Below, in pieces: positions 31,187 to 40,077 of a DNA stretch of 64,000 nt. The stretch spans positions 11,070-75,069 of the forward strand of contig JBBQJT010000012.1 of assembly GCA_038326165.1 (NCBI GenBank), in the 5' to 3' direction. Position 1 is the stretch's first letter, and every line of letters begins with the position of its first letter. A program made the translations under genes and the position numbers. The DNA is from JAEUUM01 sp038326165. Its GTDB lineage: Bacteria; Bacteroidota; Bacteroidia; Chitinophagales; Saprospiraceae. The notes under the pieces are model-generated. The model was not told the DNA's origin. It worked only from the letters and a program-made list of their open reading frames with translations, and did no database searches.

Positions 31187-34087
31187 ATGAAATACCTAAT
31201 TATAAGCTTACAGCTGATACTAACAGCTACAGTTGCAGATGGCCAAAACTTGCAAAGTTATGTTAAGCCCTTTATTGGTACTGGAGGCACTGGCCATACA
31301 TTTCCAGGGGCTTGCCTTCCGCATGGCATGGTTCAGTTGAGCCCTGATACGCGCATCGAAGAATGGGAAAGCTGCGCCGGATACCAATATTTGGATCAAG
31401 AAGTTTTAGGCTTTTCGCATACGCACCTGAGCGGTACAGGCGTGCCAGACCTTTGTGACCTCCTGATACAGCCCTGCCAAATGAGTTCTACACTCTCCAA
31501 ACGGGATGATGGTACGCCATATCTCAAGCAAAAAATGGATAAAAGTTCTGAAAAAGCATCGCCGGGATACTATTCTGTGAAATTGAACGAAGCAGGTATA
31601 AACGTAGAGCTCACCGCTACACACCGAACCGGCTGGCACAGATATCAATTCAGTCTTGCTGATGCTGCATGGATCATTGATTTGCAACACCGAGATAAAG
31701 TCTTGGAGGCGATGCTCAAACAAGAATCTCCTACCCGACTATCAGGAATCCGTATATCACAATCTTGGGCAGAAAAACAATATTTTTATTTCGTCATTGA
31801 CTTCAGTGTACCCGTTAGCCTCTCAAGCATTGAAGGATATCCAAATACTTACAAAGTAAACCCCAAGAATCCTCTGACTGCTCCCGTGATCATAAAAACC
31901 GGGATTTCAGCAACAAGTATTGATGGTGCTAAGAAAAATCTAAACGCTGAGGCACCAGCTTGGGATTTTGATGCAATCAAAACAAATGCTGAAAGTATTT
32001 GGAACTCAGAATTGGGCAAGATCCAAATCCAAACTGCTGACACTGAGATCATGTCCAATTTCTATACAGCCTTATATCATGCAAGCATTGCGCCATGCGT
32101 GTGGGGAGATGTAGATAGTCTGTACAGAGGAATGGATGGCAAGGTTTATAAGGCCAAAGATTTTATGCCATACACCATATTTAGTCTGTGGGACACCTAC
32201 AGAGCCGAGCATCCACTGTTTACATTGATAGACCGGAAGCGGACAAATGATTACATTAAGACCATGATTGATCATTTCGAAAAATCTCAACATCTGCCCG
32301 TGTGGGAATTGAACGGTAATGAAACTTGGTGTATGATTGGTTACCACAGCGTATCAGTAATAGCAGATGCCTATGTCAAGGGCATCCGTGGATTTGATGC
32401 CGAAAAGGCACTGAATGCCATGGTTGCCTCAGCTAAACTGAATAGGTTTGGCATCAAAGAATATGGAGAGATTGGTTATTTGCCTGCAAATGTATCAGGA
32501 GAATCGGTTTCAAAAACACTGGAATACGCTTATGACGATTGGTGCATTGGCCGCATGGCACAACTCATGGGGAAGGACAAAATTGCCACAGAGTTTTTTA
32601 CCAGATCTCAATCTTGGAAACAGCTATTTGACAAAAAATCTGGTTTTATGCGTCCCAGATATTCAGGCCGATTTGTGACACCCTTTATACCAGCTGAAAT
32701 CAACAAACATTACACCGAAGGCAACGCTTGGCAATATACCTGGTCAGTGCAACACGATGTTCAAGGACTAATCAATCAGTTTGGTGGAAAAGATAAAATG
32801 GAAAATCACTTGGATGAGCTGTTCACAACACAAGTAGAATTATCCGGAAGAGCACAACCTGATGTGACAGGATTAATTGGTCAATATGCACATGGCAATG
32901 AACCCAGTCACCACATTCCATATTTGTACAATGAGTTGGGTAAACCCTGGAAAACCCAGTCCAAAGTAAGGCAAATCATGAACACTATGTACAGCAATGA
33001 TCCTATCACAGGACTTAGTGGCAATGAAGACTGTGGACAAATGTCAGCTTGGTATGTATTGAATGCGATGGGATTGTATGATTTGTGTCCAGGGTCAGGA
33101 TATTTTCACATAGGCAGTCCGATTGTAGATGCTGTGACAATAAATCTGGAAAACGGAAAAAAATGGATACTCACGGCTAAAAACAACACCAAAGACAATG
33201 TTTACATTAAGAACGCCAGCAGTTTTGGTCGGCCAATGACACAGCGGTGGTTGTATTACGATGAAATCTACCAAGGCAACAAATTGGAATATGAAATGTC
33301 CAATCAACCCACTACTAATACTTTGGATCAAAGTGATGTCAGTCCAATGCGCTCATCCAAGTTAAAAAATCAAGTGGTAGCTATGCCATACATTGCTAAT
33401 GGCGAGCCCGTATTTCAAGATAAAATATTCGTAGAACTGGCTTGTTCAGAACAAGATGCCAAGATTTTTTGGAAAGAAGATACCCTAAGTCAGACTGCTT
33501 TTAAACTCTATTCATCGCCAATTCAGTTGAATCAAACAAGTACCATAAGTTTGTATGCACAAATACCCAATGGATCTAAAAGTAGAGTTGAAAATGCCTC
33601 ATTTCATGAAATTGATAAAAACTTTCAAATCACTGTCGCACCAGAACCCAACACCCAATATGCAGGTGGCGGCAAATTTGCTTTGGTAGATGGGCAATTG
33701 GGAGGAGCTGATTATCAGAATTTATCATGGGCGGGATGGGAAGGAACAGATGTAGAGATAACAATAGATTTCGGAGCTGCAAAGGAGTTTCGTGAAATTT
33801 CATTGGGTACATTGAATGCGCCCGGACCATGGATTTTTGCCCCAAACAATGTCGAAATTCAACACAGCCTCGATGGTCAAAAATATACCGATCTTTCTGT
33901 CATTTCTGAAAAAAGCAAACAGAATGAACAAAAGAACACACGCATCAAAATTAATTATACTTCCAAGAAGACAGAGCGAGCACGGTATATCAAACTAAAA
34001 GTAAACGCCTCCAAAACCATTCCAGAATGGCACCAATATAAAGGATATAAATCTTGGTTGTTTTTGGATGAAATAGAAATACGTTAA
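31187..34087 (+). CDS. GH92 family alpha-mannosidase with C-terminal F5/8C domain
   Basis: Predicted calcium-dependent exo-alpha-mannosidase acting on mannose-rich glycans outside the cytoplasm. 966 residues: signal peptide 1-20 (ends TVADGQ); GH92 N-terminal beta-sandwich from VKPFIGTGGTGHTFPGA and GFSHTHLSGTG; the (alpha/alpha)6 catalytic part including ELNGNETWCMIGYHSV and GNEDCGQMSAWYVLNAMG (about 611), both typical of the family; then a chitobiase C-terminal-like segment (about 740-810) and an F5/8 type C-like carbohydrate-binding domain (about 825-966). No T9SS sorting domain and no lipobox, so periplasmic location is likely. It starts a plus-strand run with two VCBS-UnbV lipoprotein genes, 111 nt before the first. 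Linkage specificity cannot be read from sequence. Confidence 0.93.
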   Translation: MKYLIISLQLILTATVADGQNLQSYVKPFIGTGGTGHTFPGACLPHGMVQLSPDTRIEEWESCAGYQYLDQEVLGFSHTHLSGTGVPDLCDLLIQPCQMSSTLSKRDDGTPYLKQKMDKSSEKASPGYYSVKLNEAGINVELTATHRTGWHRYQFSLADAAWIIDLQHRDKVLEAMLKQESPTRLSGIRISQSWAEKQYFYFVIDFSVPVSLSSIEGYPNTYKVNPKNPLTAPVIIKTGISATSIDGAKKNLNAEAPAWDFDAIKTNAESIWNSELGKIQIQTADTEIMSNFYTALYHASIAPCVWGDVDSLYRGMDGKVYKAKDFMPYTIFSLWDTYRAEHPLFTLIDRKRTNDYIKTMIDHFEKSQHLPVWELNGNETWCMIGYHSVSVIADAYVKGIRGFDAEKALNAMVASAKLNRFGIKEYGEIGYLPANVSGESVSKTLEYAYDDWCIGRMAQLMGKDKIATEFFTRSQSWKQLFDKKSGFMRPRYSGRFVTPFIPAEINKHYTEGNAWQYTWSVQHDVQGLINQFGGKDKMENHLDELFTTQVELSGRAQPDVTGLIGQYAHGNEPSHHIPYLYNELGKPWKTQSKVRQIMNTMYSNDPITGLSGNEDCGQMSAWYVLNAMGLYDLCPGSGYFHIGSPIVDAVTINLENGKKWILTAKNNTKDNVYIKNASSFGRPMTQRWLYYDEIYQGNKLEYEMSNQPTTNTLDQSDVSPMRSSKLKNQVVAMPYIANGEPVFQDKIFVELACSEQDAKIFWKEDTLSQTAFKLYSSPIQLNQTSTISLYAQIPNGSKSRVENASFHEIDKNFQITVAPEPNTQYAGGGKFALVDGQLGGADYQNLSWAGWEGTDVEITIDFGAAKEFREISLGTLNAPGPWIFAPNNVEIQHSLDGQKYTDLSVISEKSKQNEQKNTRIKINYTSKKTERARYIKLKVNASKTIPEWHQYKGYKSWLFLDEIEIR

Positions 34088-34198
34088 GCGTTTAAAAGTT
34101 GTATCGTTTGGAATAATGATGAAACATCCAAAAAGATTGACAAAAATCTAAACTGTCTGCCACCAAGCTCGTTAAACTGCTGTATAAAATTCAGTAAG

Positions 34199-36466
34199 AT
34201 GCAGTTTAATGTGAAGAATCATATTTTATTAATAGTTATTGGAACGGCGCTATTACTTATCAGTTGTAAAAAAGACCTAAAAACTGGTGAACTGAAATTG
34301 CCAAAAGGCAGTTTGCAAATGATTGACAGCTTGGATGCGATCTATGCCAGAACTGATTTCATGATGCATCCTTATGAAAAAGATACCACCATGAAGGTTT
34401 TCAGGCAGATTATTGCCAACAATCATAGAGTGACGCCTGATCAGGTTTTCACAATGGCTACCGAATTTACTCGAGGTGGGGATCCACAAACCGGTATTGA
34501 CTTGATCAGCAGACTCTTTACCGCAATTCCAATTTCGGCCGAGATGAACCAAAACAACAAAAAACTATATGACCTTCTGGCAGTAGCACATTTGAGACAA
34601 GGAGAGGTTCAAAATTGTATAACGAATCACAACGAAGAGTCCTGTATATTTCCAATACAAGGTAAAGGAATACATACCAATACAACTGGTTCGGTAGCCA
34701 GTATCCAGGTATTGAATAAAATACTGACTGCTTTTCCTGATGATCTTCAGTCGAGGTACTTGCTCAATCTGGCATACATGACCTTGGGAACTTATCCAGA
34801 AGACGTTCCGAAAAAATGGCTTATACCACCAACCGCATTTGCATCGGAAGTTGCATTTTCGAAATTCAAAAATATAGCTACAATGCTGGGTTTAGACATG
34901 AACAGTCTAGCAGGAGGAGTAATTACTGAAGATTTTGACAATGATGGATTTGTTGACATCATGTTGTGTTCGTGGTTGATGAAGGACAAATTATTCTTCT
35001 TCAAAAACATGGGCAACGGGGCATTCGAAGATCGCACCAAGCAAGCATTGCTGACTGGAATGACAGGAGGCTTAAATATGCAACAAACAGATTACAACAA
35101 TGATGGCTTTATCGATATTTTGGTATTAAGAAGCGCCTGGAAACCGATCAAAAAAGTTGGTATCCAACCCAATTCTCTCTTAAAAAATAATGGAGATGGC
35201 ACTTTTGAGGATGTAACTATTGCAGCTGGATTGTATTCTATTAATCCCACCCAAACGGCAACTTGGTTCGATTATGACAATGATGGGTTTTTGGATGTTT
35301 ATATTGGAAACGAAACCACACCAGGTTTTAATGAAATATACCCTTGCGAATTCTACCACAACGATGGCAATGGAACATTTACCAATGTAGCCAAAGACTA
35401 CGGAATGGATGTCAAAGGGTTTGTAAAAGGAGTAAAAGCCGGGGACATAAACAATGATGGGCTTTATGATTTGTACGTATCAAGACTTGATGGAGACAAC
35501 TATTTGTTTTTGAACAAAGGCGGACACAATGTCAAAGATTGGAAGTTTGAGAATATCTCTGCCAATGCCGGAGTTGAAAAGCCTTACTATAGTTTTCCAG
35601 TTTGGTTTTTTGATGCCAACAATGATGGATATGAAGATATTTTTGTAGGTGCTTATGACAGCACGGCATTCAAAAGGATGGCAGGAGAAACAGCAGCAGA
35701 CTGGCTCAAAAAGCCATTTACAGCCGATCCTTGCAGGCTTTATTTGAACAATAAGAACAACAGTTTTACAGACGCGACCGCACAATTTGGTCTGAACCAC
35801 CCACTTCAAACAATGGGCTGCAATTACGGAGATTTCAACAATGATGGATTTTTAGATTTCTATCTTGGTACTGGATCACCGGATCTGAGTTCAGTGGTTC
35901 CCAATAAGATGTACATCAACGAAAAAGGACAGCGGTTCCGAGATGTTACCACTGCCTCTGGCACAGGCAATGTTCAAAAAGGCCATGGTGTATCCATTGC
36001 AGACCTTGACAATGATGGCGATTTGGATATTTTTGCAAAAATGGGAGGAGCTTACACGGGCGATAAGGCACCAAATTGCTTGTTTGAAAATCCTGGATTC
36101 GGAAATAATTTTCTTGTCTTGAAATTAGTTGGAAAAACTGCCAATCGGGTTGCAATTGGAGCAAAAGTCAAAATTCAATACACCGATGACAAAGGAAATA
36201 AGCTTACATCTTACCAAATCATAAGCAGCGGTGCAAGCTTTGGAGCCAACAGTCTTCAATTGGAAGCAGGTTTAGGCAAATCAACAAAAATAGACCTTGT
36301 AGAAGTCACCTGGCCCAATAAAAACAGGTCCAAACAAGTATTTACAGGGATTTCTGTCAACAAAAAATACCAGCTTGAAGAAGGTCAGGAAAATGCGAAA
36401 GAACTTCCCTACAATAAAATTACATTTATGGATCACAGTGCTGGTGGTCATCATCACCAACTGTAA
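34199..36466 (+). CDS. VCBS/FG-GAP repeat lipoprotein with UnbV domain (copy A1)
   Basis: Predicted surface or periplasmic lipoprotein, function unknown. 755 residues: lipoprotein signal with Cys near 23 (LLLISC); a helical N-terminal domain (about 35-230) containing NCITNHNEESCIFPIQGKG; a beta-propeller of FG-GAP/VCBS repeats (about 235-640) with calcium-type DxDxDG motifs such as DFDNDGFVDIM and DLDNDGDLDIF; and an ASPIC/UnbV domain (about 645-725) with VEVTWPNKNRSKQ. The next gene encodes a close relative (same order, roughly 70 percent similar by eye). The 3' end carries a 119-nt tract identical to that gene. Related CRTAC1-like proteins are often encoded near polysaccharide-use genes; the GH92 gene upstream fits that, but the role is inferred. 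Confidence 0.88.
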   Translation: MQFNVKNHILLIVIGTALLLISCKKDLKTGELKLPKGSLQMIDSLDAIYARTDFMMHPYEKDTTMKVFRQIIANNHRVTPDQVFTMATEFTRGGDPQTGIDLISRLFTAIPISAEMNQNNKKLYDLLAVAHLRQGEVQNCITNHNEESCIFPIQGKGIHTNTTGSVASIQVLNKILTAFPDDLQSRYLLNLAYMTLGTYPEDVPKKWLIPPTAFASEVAFSKFKNIATMLGLDMNSLAGGVITEDFDNDGFVDIMLCSWLMKDKLFFFKNMGNGAFEDRTKQALLTGMTGGLNMQQTDYNNDGFIDILVLRSAWKPIKKVGIQPNSLLKNNGDGTFEDVTIAAGLYSINPTQTATWFDYDNDGFLDVYIGNETTPGFNEIYPCEFYHNDGNGTFTNVAKDYGMDVKGFVKGVKAGDINNDGLYDLYVSRLDGDNYLFLNKGGHNVKDWKFENISANAGVEKPYYSFPVWFFDANNDGYEDIFVGAYDSTAFKRMAGETAADWLKKPFTADPCRLYLNNKNNSFTDATAQFGLNHPLQTMGCNYGDFNNDGFLDFYLGTGSPDLSSVVPNKMYINEKGQRFRDVTTASGTGNVQKGHGVSIADLDNDGDLDIFAKMGGAYTGDKAPNCLFENPGFGNNFLVLKLVGKTANRVAIGAKVKIQYTDDKGNKLTSYQIISSGASFGANSLQLEAGLGKSTKIDLVEVTWPNKNRSKQVFTGISVNKKYQLEEGQENAKELPYNKITFMDHSAGGHHHQL
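36287..36405 (+). repeat. 119-nt tract identical to 38622-38740
   Basis: Every base from 36287 to 36405 matches 38622-38740, including all third codon positions, while the flanking coding sequence of the two genes differs at about a third of positions. It encodes the end of the UnbV domain. Confidence 0.95.
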
Positions 36467-36518
36467 TATTTGTTGAATCAAAATCAATACGCAAAGCAAT
36501 CAAAAATCCTCCTTTAAA

Positions 36519-38807
36519 ATGTCGTTCAAAAAAATGATAAAGTCTTCAATAGTTCCATTGATATTACTGAGCCTACTCGTCCAGTCAGGCTGCAAAAAAA
36601 CAGATTCAACAAGCTCAAACAGCAACTCCGCGATGCCAAAAGGCACCTTGCAAATGATTGACAGTCTGAATGCTATTTATGCCAGAACTGATTTCATGAT
36701 GCATCCTTATGAAAAAGACTTCACGATGAATAAATTTCGTGAAATGATCAAAAATAATGCCTCGGTTGATGCCAATCAAATTTACCTGATGGCATTGGAA
36801 TTTGTCAGAGGAGGTGATACACAGCAAGGTATAGACCTAATTGGTAGGCTGTTCCGTGCGTTTCCTGACTTAGCTAAGATCAATGAGCAGACTAAACCAG
36901 TTCATGACTTGTTGGCAATAGCATACTTAAGACAAGGAGAAGTCAACAACTGCATATCCAACCACAACGAACAATCCTGTTTGTTCCCAATTCAGGGTAA
37001 GGGAATTCATACCAATCCATCGGGTTCGGAATTAAGCATCAAGCAACTTTCACTCATTTTGGAAGTTTTCCCTAACGACCTACAATCCAGATATCTCTTA
37101 AATCTGGCATATATGACATTGGGTCAATATCCGTCCAAAGTACCAACAAAATATTTAATACCACCAGCCTCATTCGCCTCCGAAATACCTTTCAAAAAAT
37201 TCAATAACATTGCCAGATTGCTGGGTTTGGATTTGAATAATTTGTCCGGCTCGGTGGTAACCGAAGACTTTGACAATGATGGATTTATTGACATCATGAC
37301 ATCACCATGGAACATGCAAGGAACAGTCAAATATTTCAAAAACATGGGAAATGGCAAATACGAAGATCAGACTGATGATGCACTTCTGACCGGCCTTGCA
37401 GGGGGATTGAACATGCAACATACTGACTACAACAACGATGGTTTTGTAGATGTCCTAATCCTGAGAGGAGCATGGAAATCCAAAAGTTCATGGGGGATTT
37501 CTCCAAATTCTTTGCTTAAAAACAATGGTGACGGAACATTTCAAGATGCGACCATTGCAGCAGGTTTATACTCCACAAATCCAACACAAACAGCAGCGTG
37601 GTTTGACTACGACAACGATGGAAATTTAGATGTTTTCATCGGGAATGAAACAAATCCCGGATTCCCTGATGTGTTTTCCTGTGAATTTTACCACAACAAT
37701 GGAGATGGCAGCTTTACCAATTATGCACAACAATATGGAATGACTGTTCAAATGATGGTCAAAGGAGTAACTGCAGGTGACGTGAACAATGATGGGCTCA
37801 TTGACTTGTATGTATCGATCTTGAATGGCCCCAACCGCTTGTATATGAACAAAGGAGGCTCTGATGCCAATAATTGGAAATTCGAGGAACAAGCTGCATT
37901 AGCAGGTGTGCAGGCGCCATTTTTTAGCTTTCCAGCATGGTTCTTTGATTTCAATAACGATGGATATGAAGATATTTTTGCAGGCGCATACGATACAACT
38001 GCAATCAAAAGCATGGCAGCAGAGACAACTGCAGATTGGCTCAAATTGCCTTTTCGGGCTGAAGTTGGGCGACTGTATATGAATAACAAAAATGGCAGTT
38101 TTACCGATGTTACCAAAGCATTCGGATTGAATCATCCACTTCAAACGATGGGTTGCAACTACGGAGACGTCAACAATGACGGTTATCTTGACTTTTACCT
38201 TGGTACCGGATCACCAGATCTCAGCTCAGTAGTTCCCAATAAACTGTATGTAAATGAAAAGGGAAAACGTTACCGAGATGTAACTACTGCATCCGACATG
38301 GGGAACGTGCAGAAAGGACATGCAATATCCATGGCGGATCTTGATAACGATGGGGATTTAGACATTTATGCCGAAATGGGCGGAGCTTTTCCAGGGGATA
38401 TGGCACCCAATTGTCTCTTTGAGAACCCTGGATTTGGAAATAATTTTGTAATCTTGAAATTGGTGGGCAAAACGGTTAACAGAGCCGCTATTGGAGCTGT
38501 TGTTAAAATTGAAATGACGGACAGTCAAGGAAATAAACAAATCACCTACAACAAAGTATCCAGTGGAGCCAGTTTTGGATCAAACAGCCTTCAAATTGAG
38601 GCTGGCTTGGGAAAAGCTAATAAAATAGACCTTGTAGAAGTCACCTGGCCCAATAAAAACAGGTCCAAACAAGTATTTACAGGGATTTCTGTCAACAAAA
38701 AATACCAGCTTGAAGAAGGTCAGGAAAATGCGAAAGAACTGAGCTATTCCAAGATCAAATTCATTGGTGATGGAACGATGCACAATCACGACCATCAAGC
38801 GATGTAG
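36519..38807 (+). CDS. VCBS/FG-GAP repeat lipoprotein with UnbV domain (copy A2)
   Basis: Paralogue of the preceding gene, 52 nt downstream and probably in the same transcript. 762 residues: lipoprotein signal ending LLVQSGC, with the Cys near 26; helical N-terminal domain with NCISNHNEQSCLFPIQGKG; VCBS/FG-GAP propeller with DFDNDGFIDIM, DYDNDGNLDVF and DLDNDGDLDIY; UnbV domain near the C-terminus; and a His-rich tail (HNHDHQ) that resembles the tail of copy A1 (HHHQ). The His-rich ends might bind metal, but they may also be unstructured. It converges with the small membrane-protein gene at 38822, with 14 nt between the stops. Function unknown; calcium-dependent adhesion or glycan binding is a guess from the repeats. 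Confidence 0.88.
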   Translation: MSFKKMIKSSIVPLILLSLLVQSGCKKTDSTSSNSNSAMPKGTLQMIDSLNAIYARTDFMMHPYEKDFTMNKFREMIKNNASVDANQIYLMALEFVRGGDTQQGIDLIGRLFRAFPDLAKINEQTKPVHDLLAIAYLRQGEVNNCISNHNEQSCLFPIQGKGIHTNPSGSELSIKQLSLILEVFPNDLQSRYLLNLAYMTLGQYPSKVPTKYLIPPASFASEIPFKKFNNIARLLGLDLNNLSGSVVTEDFDNDGFIDIMTSPWNMQGTVKYFKNMGNGKYEDQTDDALLTGLAGGLNMQHTDYNNDGFVDVLILRGAWKSKSSWGISPNSLLKNNGDGTFQDATIAAGLYSTNPTQTAAWFDYDNDGNLDVFIGNETNPGFPDVFSCEFYHNNGDGSFTNYAQQYGMTVQMMVKGVTAGDVNNDGLIDLYVSILNGPNRLYMNKGGSDANNWKFEEQAALAGVQAPFFSFPAWFFDFNNDGYEDIFAGAYDTTAIKSMAAETTADWLKLPFRAEVGRLYMNNKNGSFTDVTKAFGLNHPLQTMGCNYGDVNNDGYLDFYLGTGSPDLSSVVPNKLYVNEKGKRYRDVTTASDMGNVQKGHAISMADLDNDGDLDIYAEMGGAFPGDMAPNCLFENPGFGNNFVILKLVGKTVNRAAIGAVVKIEMTDSQGNKQITYNKVSSGASFGSNSLQIEAGLGKANKIDLVEVTWPNKNRSKQVFTGISVNKKYQLEEGQENAKELSYSKIKFIGDGTMHNHDHQAM
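38622..38740 (+). repeat. 119-nt tract identical to 36287-36405
   Basis: Second copy of the perfectly identical tract described at 36287-36405; same frame and same position in the paralogous protein. Confidence 0.95.
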
Positions 38808-38821
38808 TCAATCTTTTCGAG

Positions 38822-39046
38822 TTACAAATTGAAGTAAAGTTTTAGCTTTTTGAGTGTCAAAAAGATAAGGATGATCCAAGGAAAGCCGTGAAAAGCAGTA
38901 TCTGCCCAATCCATGCATTGCATGCCTTCACCGCCGCCGGCAATCCATTTCAGTTTACCCCAAATATGAGGTTCAGGAACAAAAGGAGCAAGTCCCAATG
39001 TTAGTGAAAGAATTAACATATTGGGAATGGTAAAAAGATTTCTCAT
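38822..39046 (-). CDS. Small membrane protein linked to the fatty acid hydroxylase
   Basis: 74 residues with two hydrophobic stretches (about 5-22 and 50-68) and a conserved-looking middle, PEPHIWGKLKWIAGGGEGMQ followed by CMDWAD. The ATG overlaps the end of the hydroxylase gene by 4 nt, so translation is probably coupled. I recall similar small proteins next to sterol desaturase-like genes in other Bacteroidota, where they carry no firm function. Probably an inner-membrane protein; a helper role for the hydroxylase is inference from the overlap. Confidence 0.75.
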   Translation of the reverse strand: MRNLFTIPNMLILSLTLGLAPFVPEPHIWGKLKWIAGGGEGMQCMDWADTAFHGFPWIILIFLTLKKLKLYFNL

Positions 39047-39909
39047 TTCTGAATTGGATAAAGTTCCTGAGCAATAAACGATTTTGGAAAGTTCTCCATG
39101 CCTTCAAATCCCAATGGCGTATTTGGATCTTCGTAGGGGATATAAGCAGTTTTGAACAAATAATCCCACACACTCAAACTCAAGCCAAAATTAACGCCGT
39201 ATCTTCCTTTTGGTAGATTTTTGGCATGATGCCAAAGGTGCATGACAGGATTGTTTAAGAGGTATTTAAACGGCCCGTAGGTAATATTCAGATTTGCATG
39301 ATTCAAGTGTCCAATTGCTACGGCAATAATGTGAATGATGAAGAAATCCTGAATTCCAAAACCTATCATTGCCAAAGGAATGTATTGTATTGATTTGTAG
39401 ATGACGGTCTCCATCCAATGAAATCTTAAATGCGCAGCAAAGCCCATTTCCTCAACTGAATGATGCACCTTGTGAAATTCCCACAAGAAATTTGACTTAT
39501 GGAGGAGCCTGTGAATGTTCCATTGAATAAAATCAGCCAATACAAACATCAATGTAAATTGTAGCCAAAGAGGCCAAGCTGCTACCTCAATAGCAACAGT
39601 GTTTTTCACTCCAAAAAGACCCAGAAAATCATTGAACAATGAAACGCCAATATTTGAAATTGCATTGAAACCAATGAGAGACAACAAAAAGAAATTGAAA
39701 AACATGTAAAAACCGTCCAGCCAGAAATCCTTCCTTATGGCAGCTTGTTGTTTGCGCCAGGGAAAACTTATTTCAAGCAACCATACAAAAATTGAAAGAC
39801 CCAACAACCAATAAAAATAGTTGTGCCATGAAGGTTGTAATACTTCGGATTTCAGGTAGTTGAAATAACCTGTATATGACTCTAAAATTATCCCAATGTA
39901 ATAATCCAT
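39043..39909 (-). CDS. Sterol desaturase / fatty acid hydroxylase family protein
   Basis: Membrane di-iron oxygenase predicted to hydroxylate or desaturate a lipid chain; the substrate is unknown. 288 residues with hydrophobic segments at about 30-48, 65-90 and 112-130. The histidine clusters that bind iron are all visible: HRLLH (133-137), HKVHH (146-150), a later H in RFHWME (164), HLNH, and HLWHH in the C-terminal half. The spacing fits the family. The 74-aa membrane protein gene follows with a 4-nt overlap. It lies downstream of, but is separated by a terminator from, the two large VCBS genes. Bacteroidota homologues are often annotated as sterol desaturases although sterols are usually absent; hydroxylation of a fatty acid or sphingolipid is equally possible. 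Confidence 0.88.
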   Translation of the reverse strand: MDYYIGIILESYTGYFNYLKSEVLQPSWHNYFYWLLGLSIFVWLLEISFPWRKQQAAIRKDFWLDGFYMFFNFFLLSLIGFNAISNIGVSLFNDFLGLFGVKNTVAIEVAAWPLWLQFTLMFVLADFIQWNIHRLLHKSNFLWEFHKVHHSVEEMGFAAHLRFHWMETVIYKSIQYIPLAMIGFGIQDFFIIHIIAVAIGHLNHANLNITYGPFKYLLNNPVMHLWHHAKNLPKGRYGVNFGLSLSVWDYLFKTAYIPYEDPNTPLGFEGMENFPKSFIAQELYPIQK

Positions 39910-40002
39910 AGTACAATAATAACTAAAAAGTGATTTGGTTCAGAAGTACAAAATTGATTCAAAATCTGATGAGTCTAAGTAACTAAAGTCACACAAGCTT
40001 TA

Positions 40003-40046
40003 TTTTATGAAAAACCCTTTTCTTGATTCAAAACCAAGAAAAGGGT
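40003..40046 (-). terminator. Rho-independent terminator of the large VCBS gene pair
   Basis: Perfect 12-nt arms (40014-40025 and 40035-40046, ACCCTTTTCTTG / CAAGAAAAGGGT) with a 9-nt loop. On the minus strand a run of five T follows. It lies 32 nt past the stop at 40078. Confidence 0.88.
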
Positions 40047-40077
40047 GTATTAAAAATCCAACAGAGTTTTCTTATTT

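Noticed and set aside
38846..38864. CTTTTTGA-GTG-TCAAAAAG inverted repeat near the convergent ends at 38.8 kb
   Set aside because: It lies inside the coding end of the 74-aa gene and lacks a T-run; AT-rich sequence makes such stems frequent.
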